Under the pieces are notes generated by a model. The model saw nothing but the letters and a program-made list of their open reading frames with translations, made no database searches and was not told where the DNA came from. Source: Rhizopus arrhizus (lineage: Eukaryota > Mucoromycota > Mucoromycetes > Mucorales > Rhizopodaceae). From it: a DNA stretch of 64,000 nucleotides. The stretch spans positions 124,001-188,000 of the forward strand of contig JAKZZE010000021.1 in the NCBI GenBank assembly GCA_024220505.1. The letters are read 5' to 3'. Below are positions 11,223-23,322 of this stretch, in pieces; position 1 is the stretch's first letter, and every line of letters starts with the position of its first letter. Both the position numbers and the translations under genes were made by a program.

Positions 11223-14200
11223 TGAATAATAGATCGAAAGAACTATTATTCAACATTTCTTCATTGAACTGTAACAGTTTGGTGAAGACCCATGATACCC
11301 AAAAACAATCCAATTTCATACGTTACTCAGACCATGAAAACTTCATCAATGTACAATTTCAAGTATCTCAGTCCCTATGGACTCGTCATTGTGGCTTACT
11401 TTCCTTTTCTTCCAAATATCAACTATCAGACAATCTGATTCCGTCAAACCCTCGCATTATTCTATCCAAAATTAGTCATCCACAAAATTTTTATGCTCCT
11501 TTCCATGTATTAGTGGTTTATGCTCCAGCTTCTACAGGTAAGAACAGAAGAGAGTTTTTTGATTCTGTGTTAGATGCCCTCAATTCTGTAGCTAATATTG
11601 ACCCACACCGGATCATTATCCTTGGCGACTTTAATTATTCTTACCATCGTCTTAGCTTGTCAACTCAAACATCTCTAAAATGGGTAATGTATCTAGAAGA
11701 ATTCTTGTATAATGTGATGCACAGTGGTGATAATAGTAATATCCCAACTTTTTGCCGCAATGATAAACTCTACTCTATAATCAATTACATCTTCATTAGT
11801 AATCGGATGCGTCCGATGCTTAAGTCTACAGATATACACCGACTACACTCTTCGTGAACTTATCATCAATTGCTCTCTCTCTCTCTCTCTCGATTAACCT
11901 AGGACAAACTCCCACTGGATTTGGTCTCTGGCGTGCCAACCCCATTTTGGATCAACAGAAAGCGTACCGCGTACAACTAAAGCAACGACTCACAGGTATT
12001 GTATCTTCTTTGCCTAATCAGATGACAGCACAAGAACAATGGGACTACGTCAAATCTGAGATACGGCTATTTACTCAATGCTATGCAATTGACTACACCA
12101 ACTGGCATAAAAAGTCAATTAAGGTCTTACAGAGCAAGCTTAATGCTTTCCTCCGAAGCCAGCCACCTATAGCCATCCGGCTACAATGTCTTCCTGTTAT
12201 GGACCAACAAATTGAATCTCTTCAACAAGAGTTGGTGGATATTGCAGCATTAAAGGCGGGAATACGTTGGAGAGAACATGGAGAGAAATCGGCCGGTTAT
12301 TTCAAGCGGATACACCAGGTACGAACAGTCGAACAGAGCATAAACTGTTTACAAGATACTACATCTGGATCGACTGTATCCTCTCGTACACAACTCATGG
12401 AGGTCAGTCAAGCATTTTACCAAGAACTCTATTGTGTTGATCCTGTGGATGAGCATGATATTGATTGCTACCTGCAAGATTTAGCAGATCTACCACAATT
12501 AAATGAAGATGATCGTCATTATCTCACTTCTCCAATTACAATTGAGGACATAATTGAACAGCCAAAGAAAGTCATTGGGAAACAAAGCAGTCCTGGATCG
12601 GATGGTTTGGGTTATGTCTTCATGCATCTCATTTATCAGTTCTCACCGTTAAAGGATCTTATTACCAAGATATACAACACGGCGCTAGCTACTGGTTCCT
12701 TTCCTTCATCATGGCAAGATTTACGTGTACGATTACTGCCCAAGAAAGGGGATCTCTCTACCCTAAAAAACTGGAGACCAATTTCCTTGATCAACTGTGA
12801 TGCAAAGATCTACACGCGCATTATTAACCAACGAATGAGATACGTTATGGACATAATTATCAATCGTTATCAAACTGGTTTTCTCGGTGATCGCTTTATA
12901 GCTGAAAATGGCATGATTCTCAACATACTCATGGAACAAGCTCATGTTCAAAAACGACCTGAGATTGGTCTCTTATTAGATCAAGAAAAGGCCTATGATC
13001 GCGTCCACCCTATGTACTTGCGTCAAACAATGCTGGCCTTTGGTTTTCCTCCATCTTTAGTCCATTCTCTTGAGGGTTTTTCTTTGGAAATGTGGTGAGG
13101 ATCAATATCAATGGGTATTTTACCAACAGAATTGATCAGCGTCGTGGTCTTCGACAAAGCGATCCATTATCGCCTCTTCTTTTCAACATTGCGCTGGAAC
13201 CATTTCTTCGACATATCCTTCAAGGTTCTTCCTTTCAAGATTTCCAATTCCAATTTGTGAGCAACTCGGCCACCACAGCATCCAATACCAAGCCTCCTCC
13301 CTTAAAGGTACTTGCCTACGCGGATGATGCATGTGTCCTGTTGCATTCCACGGATGATTACTGTCGCCTACGCCACCATTTAGACCGCTATGGGTCTGTA
13401 TCCAATGCTAAGGTTAACATTCATAAGACTGAAGCATTTTCTTTGGAAGGACGCTCCTATCCAGAGTGGATTGCTTTTCTAGCAGTACAAGGCATTTCCA
13501 AATGGCACGATCATTCGTCAACTAGTACACTTCGATATCTTGGCTTTCCCTTGATTCAGTCTTTTCATCAACATCGTTATCTAGAACAACAGTTGTTACA
13601 GACAGTGAAATCTCAATGTACTATCTACTCTCAACGTAGACTTTCTATCAAAGAACGCGTTACCATAGTGAATGCATTAATACTTTCTAAATTGTGGTAT
13701 GTTCTGCGGATGGTTCATTTGCCGACTACCTTCTTTCGACGGCTCAATTCTATGATTTATCAGTTTGTCTGGCATAATTGCAAACCTAAGATCAAATACA
13801 CGCAGTTGTGTTTAGATCCAAAGTTAGGTGGGTTAGGTCTTTTGGATCCACAAATTCAACGACACAACCTACAGATACGCTGGCTTCGTCAAGTCCTGGA
13901 AGATAACCACCCTCAGTCTTGTAGTCAATCTATATTGCTAGATCATATACGTCGTTTCCATTCAGGAAATACTGGAACAAGACTGGCACTCTTTTCCCCA
14001 CTTTTGCGATTACGTCCTGCTGCTCACGCCAATAACTTTATGCAAAACATATATGAGGCAGTTGATTCTTTCGGATATGCAGATACACAACAGACAAAGT
14101 GTACTCCTGCCACACTTATCAGCTTGCCCCTGTCTTCTATATTCACTATGATTCCTACTGATTATTGGATTACTCGAGTACGACACATAAAACTCAAGGT

Positions 14201-14972
14201 GTCTCAATTTTTTACGTATGATCTCCACGTTGGATGTATACGACCTTTATTGTCATCTGACCAGCCTTCCTCTCCTCATCTGGTTTCCAAGTTAAACTGA
14301 GATATTCATAATTGTATCATCAAGCTAAATCAGCTTATCTGGCCCCATATATTGAATCAAAATCAACCATTGGGTGAAGTCGATGATTCAGCGTTCATCG
14401 ATACCTTCTGTTCGCAGCCCCAACGGATCAATTACAAACCTAAACAATTTCGGTTGTCTCTCATACAGCCATCTCTACCATCATCGGTAATGCCACAAAT
14501 ACCAACCTCTAAGTGGTCATTTTTTTGGAAAATACCTGTTTCGCCGGAAAGCTGGTCTTTATGGTATCGTCTATTCCACCGTAAGCTCTATAGCCAATCA
14601 CTTTTTTCAAGATTTGACAACGGTTTGACCTCTTCGCAATGCAAATTTTGTTCTGCCAACACTGAAGACTTACAACACCTCTTCGTGCACTGTCCTATGA
14701 AATGGAGAGTATGGATAGATGCCTTCAATTTCTTTAGTCCACACCTCACTTTCACTCAAGACGATGTATGCTCAATTCTCTGGTCTTTTCGGCAGTTTAC
14801 TTTTGTTGACAACATTGATCTCTGGACTCTCAGCTGCTGTGTGCTTTCCGTTATCTGGCGTGCCCATTAGAGATTTACTATTGACAACTTTCCTTCTATT
14901 GATAAACAGTTGGTCACTCGTGCTATGTCGCAGTTTGCCACCCTCACAAGGGGCAGACTCGACCTTGTCTAG
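11222..14972 (+). pseudogene. LINE ORF2 (AP endonuclease, reverse transcriptase, CCHC)
   Basis: Endonuclease motifs ILGDFNYS (about 11625) and INYIFIS are present. The expected LQET catalytic block is missing, apparently through an internal deletion near 11340. RT motifs follow: SPGSDG (12590), NWRPISLINCD (12775), LLLDQEKAYD (12970), LRQSDPLSPLLF (13155) and YADD (13320). The C-terminal finger is CKFCSANTEDLQHLFVHC (14645). Lesions are frame changes near 11850 and 13085, TGA at 14298, and a TAG at 14868 inside WRAHW. The frame then closes at 14970-14972. In the RT motif the usual Q-G-D is Q-S-D, a likely damaging change. Confidence 0.9.
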
Positions 14973-15085
14973 CATGTTCAATCGCCTACACTCTGTTCCG
15001 TTTGGTTCATACAGCTCTCAGACGTGTGACTCATATTATAATTTATAAATAAAAACAATTTATTTACAAAAAAAAAATCTCTTCC

Positions 15086-16129
15086 TTTAGTTCATAAGCC
15101 GGGTACAGATCTAAGGAGTAAATGGATACTAAGTGAAAGCCAAGTTACAGATATTATTGTTACAAGCATCATTGGTAGGGAGTTTTTTTTTTTTTTTGAA
15201 AAAAAGCGAATATTAATTATTTCTATAGGTAATCATGCTCAAGGTAAATATGTTTCCAGACTAACGGAATGGCCAAATTTCATGAAGTCTGATGTCCTTT
15301 ATTGCCCAATGAAAACAGTCAAATCAAACAAATTGCCACCATTACTCGTTGAAGTGCAGTACACTGCAAACATGGCTTTCTTTCGACGACTGATGGAATA
15401 TTCTCTTTCCGTCAATAAACACTACCATGCTCTTCCCGTTGTGTTAGCCATCTGTATACACAACACAACGTCGGATCTAATGGAGTTATCCACACCTTCG
15501 AGTACTCTGCCTTTTCTGGTAGAATTACCTTGTGTTGGTTGGGCAAAATCATGCTATTTGATAAATGCCGGATCAATTGCCAAACACCTGCAAGAAATAC
15601 CCCTTAATCCCTTTATTGCAGTCGGTCATTTCTTGATTGAACAAAAGCCATCATTGGCCGACATGATTCATCGAGATGACAAAACGATTATTATGTTGTA
15701 TGAACTTGCAAAGAAGGTGTTTGGCGATCAGATCCAGGTGGAGCAAGATGTTGCCAATTCTGTAAAAAATGTCTATAATGAATTAAATAAGCGGTGCAGC
15801 ACAGCCAAGCAATTTTTGCTTGAAGATGTTCAAGATGTGGAATCAAGGAAGCGGACATTAGACTGCTTGGATCAAGCTTTGCTATACATTGATACCCACT
15901 TATCAAAAAACATAATAGCATTGCCAATTCGAGCTCGAGCATGGATCAGGATGATCCAAATAAAAATAAGAATTGGACTTTTGTGGAACAATATCAGCAA
16001 AATCATGGAGCTTTGGATTGGAAAGCTATTTTTGAAATTGGGAAACAGAAGGATTTGTTCAACAATTATGGAACATGGAAAAGTGCAAAAGCAGCATACT
16101 ATCGTGCAAAAGCTAAGCGACATCCTTGA
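15086..16129 (+). pseudogene. Rpn-like PD-(D/E)XK nuclease gene with SANT-like tail, copy B (5' truncated)
   Basis: The coding frame begins directly after the LINE poly(A). It crosses one intron (15175-15228, gtaggg...ctatag) and continues from 15229. The core contains KSDVLYCPM (Asp), LPPLLVEVQYT (E-x-Q), then AFFRRLMEYSLSV and LPVVLAICIHN. This order of Asp, E-x-Q/K strand and R-R/L helix matches Rpn/Transposase_31-type PD-(D/E)XK nucleases; the homology is inference. The tail (NWTFVEQYQQNHGALDWKAI ... SAKAAYYRAKAKR) is SANT/Myb-like and lies one base out of frame (shift near 15925), so the copy is probably dead. The N-terminus is not seen on the other side of the LINE. Confidence 0.7.
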
Positions 16130-16558
16130 TTGATTTGGGATTTACAGTGAGTTAAAAAACCGTTTCAGTATTTTTCCTAAATATGGTTTTGCTACCATTA
16201 CTACTGATATACTAAATAAAATGCTACATTTCATACATCATATGAAAGCACTAGTCCTGATGTATAATGCAATATAAAAATAGTATTGCTTTTTCAATAT
16301 TTGCTCACTAAAACTTATAAAATTACTACAGTCGGTGCACTGAAACGGTTTTTTAACACCATTAAAAAAAGCATAAATACCAATTACAATTATGCAGACT
16401 TCATTTTTCATTTATGCAATACACATAAAGTTAGGGGAAGAGTATAATAATTTGCATTTATTAAAAAAACAAGTATATAAACACGTTATTTTATTAATAG
16501 ACACGTAACAAATTTCATCCTTTTTCATTTAACATTTTCAATCCAATCTTTATTAAAA
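16130..16558. repeat. Inverted repeat flanking a 169-bp spacer, next to the Tc1 remnant
   Basis: GTTAAAAAACCGTTTCAGT at 16151-16169 and its exact reverse complement at 16339-16357. Both are preceded or followed by CAGT-type ends, as in Tc1/mariner terminal repeats. The right copy begins TACAGTCGGTGCACTG and is a good candidate for the left end of the transposon whose transposase starts at 16559. The pair could also bound a small non-autonomous element. Confidence 0.7.
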
Positions 16559-18068
16559 ATGGCTCGCTCCATTTCCCAAGATACTCAAAATGATTTGAGA
16601 GTGCTCTTAGAGACTGATTTGCCTTAGGAAGAGATTGCTAATCGTTTGACTCTCTCTAAAGCCACTATTCATCGATATTGCAAAAAATGGAATATCCAAA
16701 GACCCGATAACATTGGCGGACAACCTCAGATCTTAACTGAAGCAAGCAAGTCCCTCATGAAGAGAATGGTAATCTTAGGACGATTGAAGTCTGGTGTTGA
16801 GGTCTTCAATTATTTCAAGGCCATTTATCCAAGGTTGACTTACAACACTACCCTAAACGCCTTAAAGGGCCTAGGATTCAAAGCCCAACCAAAAAGAAAG
16901 GTACCTCTTTTGTCAGCAAAACACAGGAAAGCACGCTTGGAATGGGCACTTGCTCACAGGTACTGGACTATTGACGACTGGAGAAAGGTTATCTTATCTG
17001 ACGAGTCGAAAATCAACGTTTGGGGCTCTGATGGAGTTGAATTCTATTGGGGTCTGCCTGGAAGCCCATTACAGCCTCATCATGTAATCCCCACCGTAAA
17101 ACACGGCAGTGGAAGTGTTATGGTGTGGACTTGTATGACTTCCCATGGAGTTAGATATATCTGCGAGATATACGACGGCAGAATGACTGCATCCGATTAC
17201 ATTCATATCCTAAAAACCGAACTGGCAGATACCCTTGATTACTACCGATTAGGACATGGTGATTTCATCTTTCAGCACGATAATGATCCAAAACACACTG
17301 CCAAGATAACGACGACTTATCTTAAAGAAGAAGCAAAGTACCCAGTATTGTCTTGGCCTTCTCAATCGCCTGACCTGAACCCAATTGAGCACATGTGGAG
17401 ACATTTAAAGTTGAAATTAGCTTTATTAAATTTGAATGGCAAGTACACAAAAATGATCTTTTCTATGTCAACCAGAATAAATGCTAATACATTCTTAAGG
17501 CTAACATATAGATTAACCCAGCCATCTGATGGACAAATAATGATTCCAGACCTTGTGCTTTTTATTGAGCCTCACTCAGCTACCAACTATGAGTTGTTCT
17601 TTGTAGAAGTAAAAAGAAAAGGCAATTACCAAAACAATTATTTGGAAAGCGATTTGCTAAAATTAGGAAAAGAAATGCATACTGCATTCAGTAAATTGGT
17701 GAAGAAAAAGGTTAAAAACCCTGAAGTTGTTGGTTTGCTGGTGGAAGGTAAAATATGTTGCATATTGCTTTTAATACACAACTACTAAAACTCTTTGAGT
17801 AGATTGCCGTGCAGTAGCATATAAAATGGATTTAGAATACGATGGACAATATCGAATGATCGAAATGAGTCGATTTAATTTTACAAGAGACAATATTGAT
17901 GACATATTATTAATACCAGCAATCATAGAAAAATTAAATCAAATAAAGGAGATTATTCAGGTCACGATCAACAATTTATATAGCCGTATCGATGGAAATG
18001 AAGAGTTGGTTGATTTAACACCATATACTCGTCAAGCATGCAAAGCTCCTGTATCCATATTAGGATAA
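16559..18068 (+). pseudogene. Tc1/mariner transposase fused in frame to a PD-(D/E)XK-like gene
   Basis: From ATG 16559 the frame encodes an HTH N-terminus with one TAG at 16625, then a Tc1-type catalytic core: LSDESKINVW (first Asp), FQHDNDPKHTA (second Asp), and SPDLNPIEHMW (Glu). At about 17420-17440, where Tc1 would continue, the same frame passes into an unrelated sequence: STRINANTFLRLTYRL, PDLVLFIEP, ELFFVEVKRKG, then ESDLLKLGKEM. The Asp and E-x-K pattern looks like a PD-(D/E)XK nuclease fold. A clean intron (17748-17802, gtaaaa...gagtag) joins exon 2 (17803-18068). The transposase C-terminus and the nuclease N-terminus are both missing. Confidence 0.75.
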
Positions 18069-19833
18069 TAACACTGAAGTTTTCATGAAATAAATTATCT
18101 CATTTTCAATCCATTAATAGTATGTAGCAGTTGGTTCTCTCATCTACTTCAATTTACATCATAATTAATGTTATTTTATATATTTAAAAAATCTACTCAC
18201 TATTGCCGCATTACCGCGTAGGACAGTTTTATTCCTGTTCATGTATAAGCAAGGCCATTATTAGAAAACCCTAAAGATATAACGGGACAGCATAAGAGCT
18301 TATAACTATTAAGAGGAGACATTTGAGTTGGTACAATGACATTGGAACTTTCGCTTCTTTAATTTAGAACCAAATTGTTAGTAATTCAAGACAGCCGTTG
18401 ATGACATAAGGACCACCTTTTTCATCAACCAGCAAACCAGATTCTAGCTAGGCTTCTTGCATACTGATGCAGTTTGGGGTGTTATCGAAGCAGGAATTTT
18501 CAAACTTTTTAGGATTATGGTTTTACTGCAGAATGTAAGACAAGCCAATCAGAATTGAAGTCCATTTCTAGATATGGCTTTATTCAGGTGCAATTCAGTT
18601 TTTGACAAATCAAAAAGAGATTCATAATTTTGGCTGTCATTTTATTAATCGGTTTCTTGACATATAAAAATAACCCTTCCTATGACAGGATCATTCAAAA
18701 ACTTAACGAATTTGGTTTTTAGGTATCATATTTATGAACTTAAATTATTTAAACTTGTTTTCTGTTTATATGTGCATAAGCTAATTTTTTCTACAAAAAT
18801 TCTATAAAAGAACCATTTCTTTTGCAATTTGTTTTTACATAATAATTTAAAATAATGATGATTTGTAAAGCTGAAAAATTTAGCAAACTTTAATACATAC
18901 AATATGGCACAAAAACCACCTGAACCACATCCCGTAGAATTTAGTCCTGAAGAGGTAGACTTGGATCAGAATATGACTGAATTACAAGAGAAGGTGGAAT
19001 ACAAAAAAGTCGATGATCGTAAAGAAAGTTCACACAAAAACTATGGAATGACCAAAAATCATTATTTTTGTACTGTTTGAAGCTGAAGTTTTTTCAACAG
19101 CTGAATCGGGCATTGCTGAGATTATATCTAAGCAAGGAAAGTCATCTAATGCCATGCTCATGATGGTTAAGATATTCTTTGTCATAGCTTGAAAGTATAT
19201 ACACAAGAGCATGGATAGCTTTCCTTGTGTTTGCAGGTAGTGTTCTTTAGTGTACTTTAAGATCTTAAATTGGTATGCACTGACAACGGCTTCCCTTATT
19301 TCTTCAGTTTATCGGTATTAGTAGCCTATTAGGGATTCTCTTGACATACTGATTGATACAATAGCCTTTTGCGAGGATTCAAAAATTTTTTGAAGGCATG
19401 ATTGTAGTGTTGTAAACAAATAGGCTAATTAGGCTTATAAAAAAGTACATAATGTTTGTCATTTCAATTTACTAGAAAGAAATTTCGTAGCATATTAGGT
19501 TTTTTATCTTCAATATTTAAATTTCTCATACCTGCTAAAGAATCTCCATGTATTCTTTTTTTTTTTATTTTTATTTGAAGGAGCTTTTACTTTTTAAAGA
19601 ACCTCACTCTTTAGAAATTCATACTTCTTTGGAAACTTTACTTTTTTGGGGCTTTGTCTTCATAGGATGACGATAAATTAAAAGCATAGGAAACTAGACT
19701 TTTGAAACAAATGATAACTCAAATCCTTTTATATTTTTCCATTTTAAAAATAAGTGAAACATTTACATTTTAAACATGATTAAGGATGTTCTTTGTGTAT
19801 TAATGAAGCTATTATTATATTTTAATGTATTAT
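18069..19833. other. Intergenic; one small unidentified ORF at 18904-19080
   Basis: Mostly AT-rich DNA without recognisable genes. At 18904-19080 an ATG opens 58 codons rich in Pro, Glu and Lys (begins MAQKPPEPHPVEFSPEEV, then stops after KNHYFCTV). It resembles the hydrophilic N-terminus of a larger protein, but no continuation or donor site is convincing. It may be a relic first exon. Confidence 0.3.
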
Positions 19834-21164
19834 TTACATGATAATTTGAGGTTCTGTAATGTTTACAGAAATAGATTTGTGAGGAAGGATGGATCCACCA
19901 TTTACATAGATTTCATCACTAATACTAACATCGTCCCCTAACACTGAACACCCTTCTAATCTGGACCAACGCCCAATAGATGAGTGCCATCCAACAATAC
20001 TTGATTGAACCCATGCATAGTCTTTCACTTTAGTTCCTTCCATAATAACACATCTCTGAAGTCGAACACCATCTCCAATAACAACGTTAGGCCCAACTAC
20101 TACATTGGGTCCAATACGACATCCTTTGCCAATCTTTGCTGTAGGGTGAACCATAACATTTCCTTTATAGACATAATCTAAATTAGGATTGGCCAAATCT
20201 TCTGGTTTTGTCTTTGTCAAGTGAGATAAATAGAGACATGTACCAGTCAAGTAATCTTTTGGTTGTCCAACATCCATCCAAAATCCTTCTAAATCAAAAG
20301 TATGAAGTTCACCATCTTTGGCAATAAGAGGGAAAATTTCTTTTTCAATGGAAGTGGGCTTTAACTAAAATAAAATAGGGCTTAGATTATACACATAGTT
20401 AACATGTTTTTTTTTAGCTTACCTCAATACGGTCCAAAACAGAAGGATTAAAGAGATAAATACCAGCATTAATTTTGTTACTAATGAACTCTTGAGGCTT
20501 TTCAACAAAACGTTCAATCTTTGAAGAGTGGGGTTGATTGACAACTACACCATACTTTGACGGATCATCTACTTTGGTTACCTATAAGACACTAAGCTTA
20601 ACATACACTATATGATGTAAACAGTAGCAACTACTTACAATGATAGTTCCTTCATTTCCGTGAGACTTGTGAAAATCTCTAATTTGTTCAAATGGATAAT
20701 CACAGATAACATCACTGTTCAATACAAAGAAAGGGGAATCATCTTTACCAAGAATTTCTCTTGCTAATGCCAATGGACCAGCTGTACCAAGAGGTTCAGT
20801 TTCAACAGAGAAAGTAATATTTACATTATATTCTTTTTCATATTCTTTTAAAGCAGCTACCATAATCTCTGGTCTGTAGTTTACAGCCAAGACAATATCT
20901 GTCACGCCTGCCTAAGTTTGTCAAAAGCGTACATAAGAAACCTCTTTTAAAAAATCTATTTAGTTTATTTTTACCTTTGATAAGCTTTCGATTTGATGAA
21001 GGATCATGGGCTTATTAGCAAACTCAACGAGCGGTTTAGGCAATGTAAGTGTAAGAGGTCTAAGACGAGTACCAAAACCTATGTTAAAACAAGTATTTAT
21101 AAAAAGAAAGTTTATGGCTTATACTTTATCGAAACTTACCGCCAACGAGAATAAGAGCCTTCAT
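19834..21164 (-). CDS. PSA1: GDP-mannose pyrophosphorylase (mannose-1-phosphate guanylyltransferase)
   Basis: Makes GDP-mannose from mannose-1-phosphate and GTP in the cytosol, the donor for N- and O-mannosylation, GPI anchors and cell-wall mannan. Five exons on the minus strand: 21140-21164, 20975-21078, 20639-20911, 20423-20581 and 19834-20364. All have GT-AG introns, and the exons sum to 1092 nt, giving 363 residues (yeast Psa1 is 361). The N-terminus is MKALILVGG followed by the nucleotidyltransferase signature [10 protein letters not shown]...PKP (residues 9-23). Exon 3 carries the catalytic-domain [11 protein letters not shown]. The C-terminal third is a left-handed beta-helix of hexapeptide repeats ([19 protein letters not shown]). 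No lesions are seen. It is the first conserved host gene after 19 kb of transposon debris. Confidence 0.97.
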
Positions 21165-22392
21165 GTTATATTATTACAGATGATTGAGAATGTAGAGAAA
21201 AAGTGATGAAGAAAAGAAAAAGTACTAAAGAAAAAGAACAATTTTAAAGGCAATGTTGCACACACACTAAAAAAAACCCAACTTTACCCAATTAAAACTC
21301 GTCAGCCAACGTGCATTTATTTTGGGCGATCCATTTTGTAGTCTGTCAGCCTATAATCTAATTTCGCAAGAAATGGTTTTGAAACATAAATAACCTTATA
21401 AAGTTTAGTTTGATCATAGTTCAATAATCGTCATCACAAATAAGGAGATTGAATTCTTTTGAAATATATTTCATCACAATCAGTATTGGATAAAACTGTA
21501 GCTTAGTTTTGATAGAGTGGAAATCGCAGCTTATTGTTTCCTTATTAATTTCAAAACTAATCTAACTACAAACTAATAGCTTATATATGATAACTCACAT
21601 TTTCTTTGTTAATAGAATCCTACACTGACTTAATCTGAGCTTATAACAAAGAAAAACAGGTAGCTTTTTAACCAACGAGCATCTGATAAGCAATTTTTAT
21701 CGAGACCTGGATCACCATATTTCTCAAATTTCTTTTATTTCAAAAAACTACCGACATGATATTTCAAACCCATTAATTAACAGATGATCCACAAATAATC
21801 CTGCCAAGTACTTACATTTAACGAATTATAAAACTCGATATCTTTTTCTCCATATAGCCTATATTCAGCATCATTACTAAGAGTAAAATCTATAATAATC
21901 AGTCTCTCTACTAATTGAATTTGTGAACCTTTAACTGTACAAATCAAAACTTTGACTTTTTTTTTTAAAAAAAATGACACAAGGTTGCACAGGTTTATGA
22001 AAACAAAACAGACAGTTGCCTCAATAGACGTAATTCAACGTGAAGTTAAAGACAAACGTAGTAATTCTAAAATATTGATGTCAGCCAGACAAAACAAAAG
22101 CTACAATACATTTGATTCTATAGTTACAAGTTATACAATCATATGGAACAGTAGCAAATTTACAAGCCTTTCATTACAGATAATACTTTTTAATGAGTTT
22201 AACTTCGTTACTTCACAATTACTAAATAAGGACGATACCCTGATTCACCGATTGTGTAACGTGACTATTTAAAGGTTTTCCCTAAATATGTTTAAATTTT
22301 GATTTTAGTTGTGTAAAAAATTAATGACCACTTTGAGCGCATGATGTCTAATATTGCATCGTTTTCGCCCTGGTCAGATCAATAATAAATGA
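21165..22392. other. Upstream region of PSA1; possible minus-strand relic 21630-21980
   Basis: On the minus strand a frame (YRLYGEKDIEFYNSLN) ends at a good donor at 21815. It can join across an intron to 21731-21630 (KFEKYGDPGLDKNCLSDARWLKSY, then stop). No ATG start is present, so this would be a truncated gene. I do not recognise the family. The rest (22000-22390) shows nothing clear. Confidence 0.3.
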
Positions 22393-23322
22393 ATGGAAAC
22401 TAAGAACCCCTTTGGGAATTCTAGATTGCAGGAGGAGTATAAACAAAGTCTAATTAAGTTTTTTGACGATAATGCAAATGCACACATTCAAAATGCTGTC
22501 GAGATATTCACAAACAAGTTTGGAGGTCTCGAGATTAAAAAATTCAGAGTGCATGAGTTTATGAGAGATAAGCGTAATCTTAGTATGAAGCAAACTGCTT
22601 GCTGGCCTGGGGCAAGAACAAGCAAAGAAAATGTTCAAAAACGCTACGATTGGGTCGTCATGTGGAGCAATATGGATATGGTTTTTTCAAGAAACTGTAT
22701 TTTTATCGATGAAGCTGGTTTTGGTATTAATATGAGGGCAAGCAGATCATGGGCACCCAGAGGGCAAATGGCAGTAACTACTACACCTACAACAAAAGGA
22801 CCTTCACATGCTATTCTCGGAGCTATATCATCTGTAGGAGTGGTAAACCTAAGCATTTGTATACCAAAGCAAACTTCAAAAGTAAGAAAAGTTCAGGGAG
22901 GTAGAAAAAGGAAAAATCCTGAAGCTTCTAATGAAGACGTTCCAAAAAGCATAACTGCTGGTCACTATATGCGATCCATTCAGGAAACTTTAGATGTTTT
23001 AGACAAATATGACCAAATGGGAGATTTCTATTTTATAATGGATAATGCACCAATCCATAAGCAAATAGATGATGTGCTCAATGAAAGAAATAGGGATTAC
23101 AAGTGCGTCTTTCTTCCTCCGTATTCACCAAAACTCAACCCAATTGAACAGTTTTGGGCATTGGTTAAACGTAAAGTTCGATGTGAAAAGCTTCAAGATA
23201 CTAAAATATTGCAAGATAGAATAGTTGATGCTGCAAATGAAGTCCCTATTAAGCATCTTCAAAACATAATCCAGCACTCAAAAAACCAATTTGACAACTG
23301 CTTAAACTATATATCAATCTAA
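22393..23322 (+). CDS. IS630/Tc1-superfamily DDE transposase
   Basis: An uninterrupted 309-residue frame. The catalytic residues sit in FIDEAGF (D106), FIMDNAPIH (D217) and NPIEQFW (E252), a DD34E spacing typical of IS630/Tc1-mariner transposases. An insert between the two Asp motifs is Lys/Arg-rich (RKVQGGRKRKNP) and could bind DNA or act as a nuclear signal. The frame is intact with all three acidic residues, unlike other elements in this window. The N-terminal half of a paired HTH is short or diverged. Only weak inverted ends (an 8-bp GTAAAAAA match at about 22314 and 23330) are visible, so the copy may lack functional termini. Confidence 0.88.
   Translation: METKNPFGNSRLQEEYKQSLIKFFDDNANAHIQNAVEIFTNKFGGLEIKKFRVHEFMRDKRNLSMKQTACWPGARTSKENVQKRYDWVVMWSNMDMVFSRNCIFIDEAGFGINMRASRSWAPRGQMAVTTTPTTKGPSHAILGAISSVGVVNLSICIPKQTSKVRKVQGGRKRKNPEASNEDVPKSITAGHYMRSIQETLDVLDKYDQMGDFYFIMDNAPIHKQIDDVLNERNRDYKCVFLPPYSPKLNPIEQFWALVKRKVRCEKLQDTKILQDRIVDAANEVPIKHLQNIIQHSKNQFDNCLNYISI

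Larger units (their letters stand above)
9818..15079 (+). mobile_element. Near-complete but inactivated LINE (non-LTR retrotransposon)
   Basis: It has a gag-like ORF1 with CCHC knuckles, then an ORF2 with AP endonuclease, reverse transcriptase and C-terminal CCHC finger. A short 3' UTR ends in a run of As at about 15070-15079. No RNase H follows the RT. The NWRPISLINCD motif resembles L1/Tx1-type elements; clade assignment is inference. At least two frame changes in ORF1 and several lesions in ORF2 make it non-functional. The sequence directly after the poly(A) is the coding frame of an Rpn-like gene, so the LINE has most likely inserted into or truncated that gene. The 5' end and a target-site duplication could not be placed. 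Confidence 0.92.

Noticed and set aside
11873..11892. CT microsatellite in the LINE as a regulatory element
   Set aside because: It is a simple repeat expansion inside a dead ORF2, at the site of a frame change.
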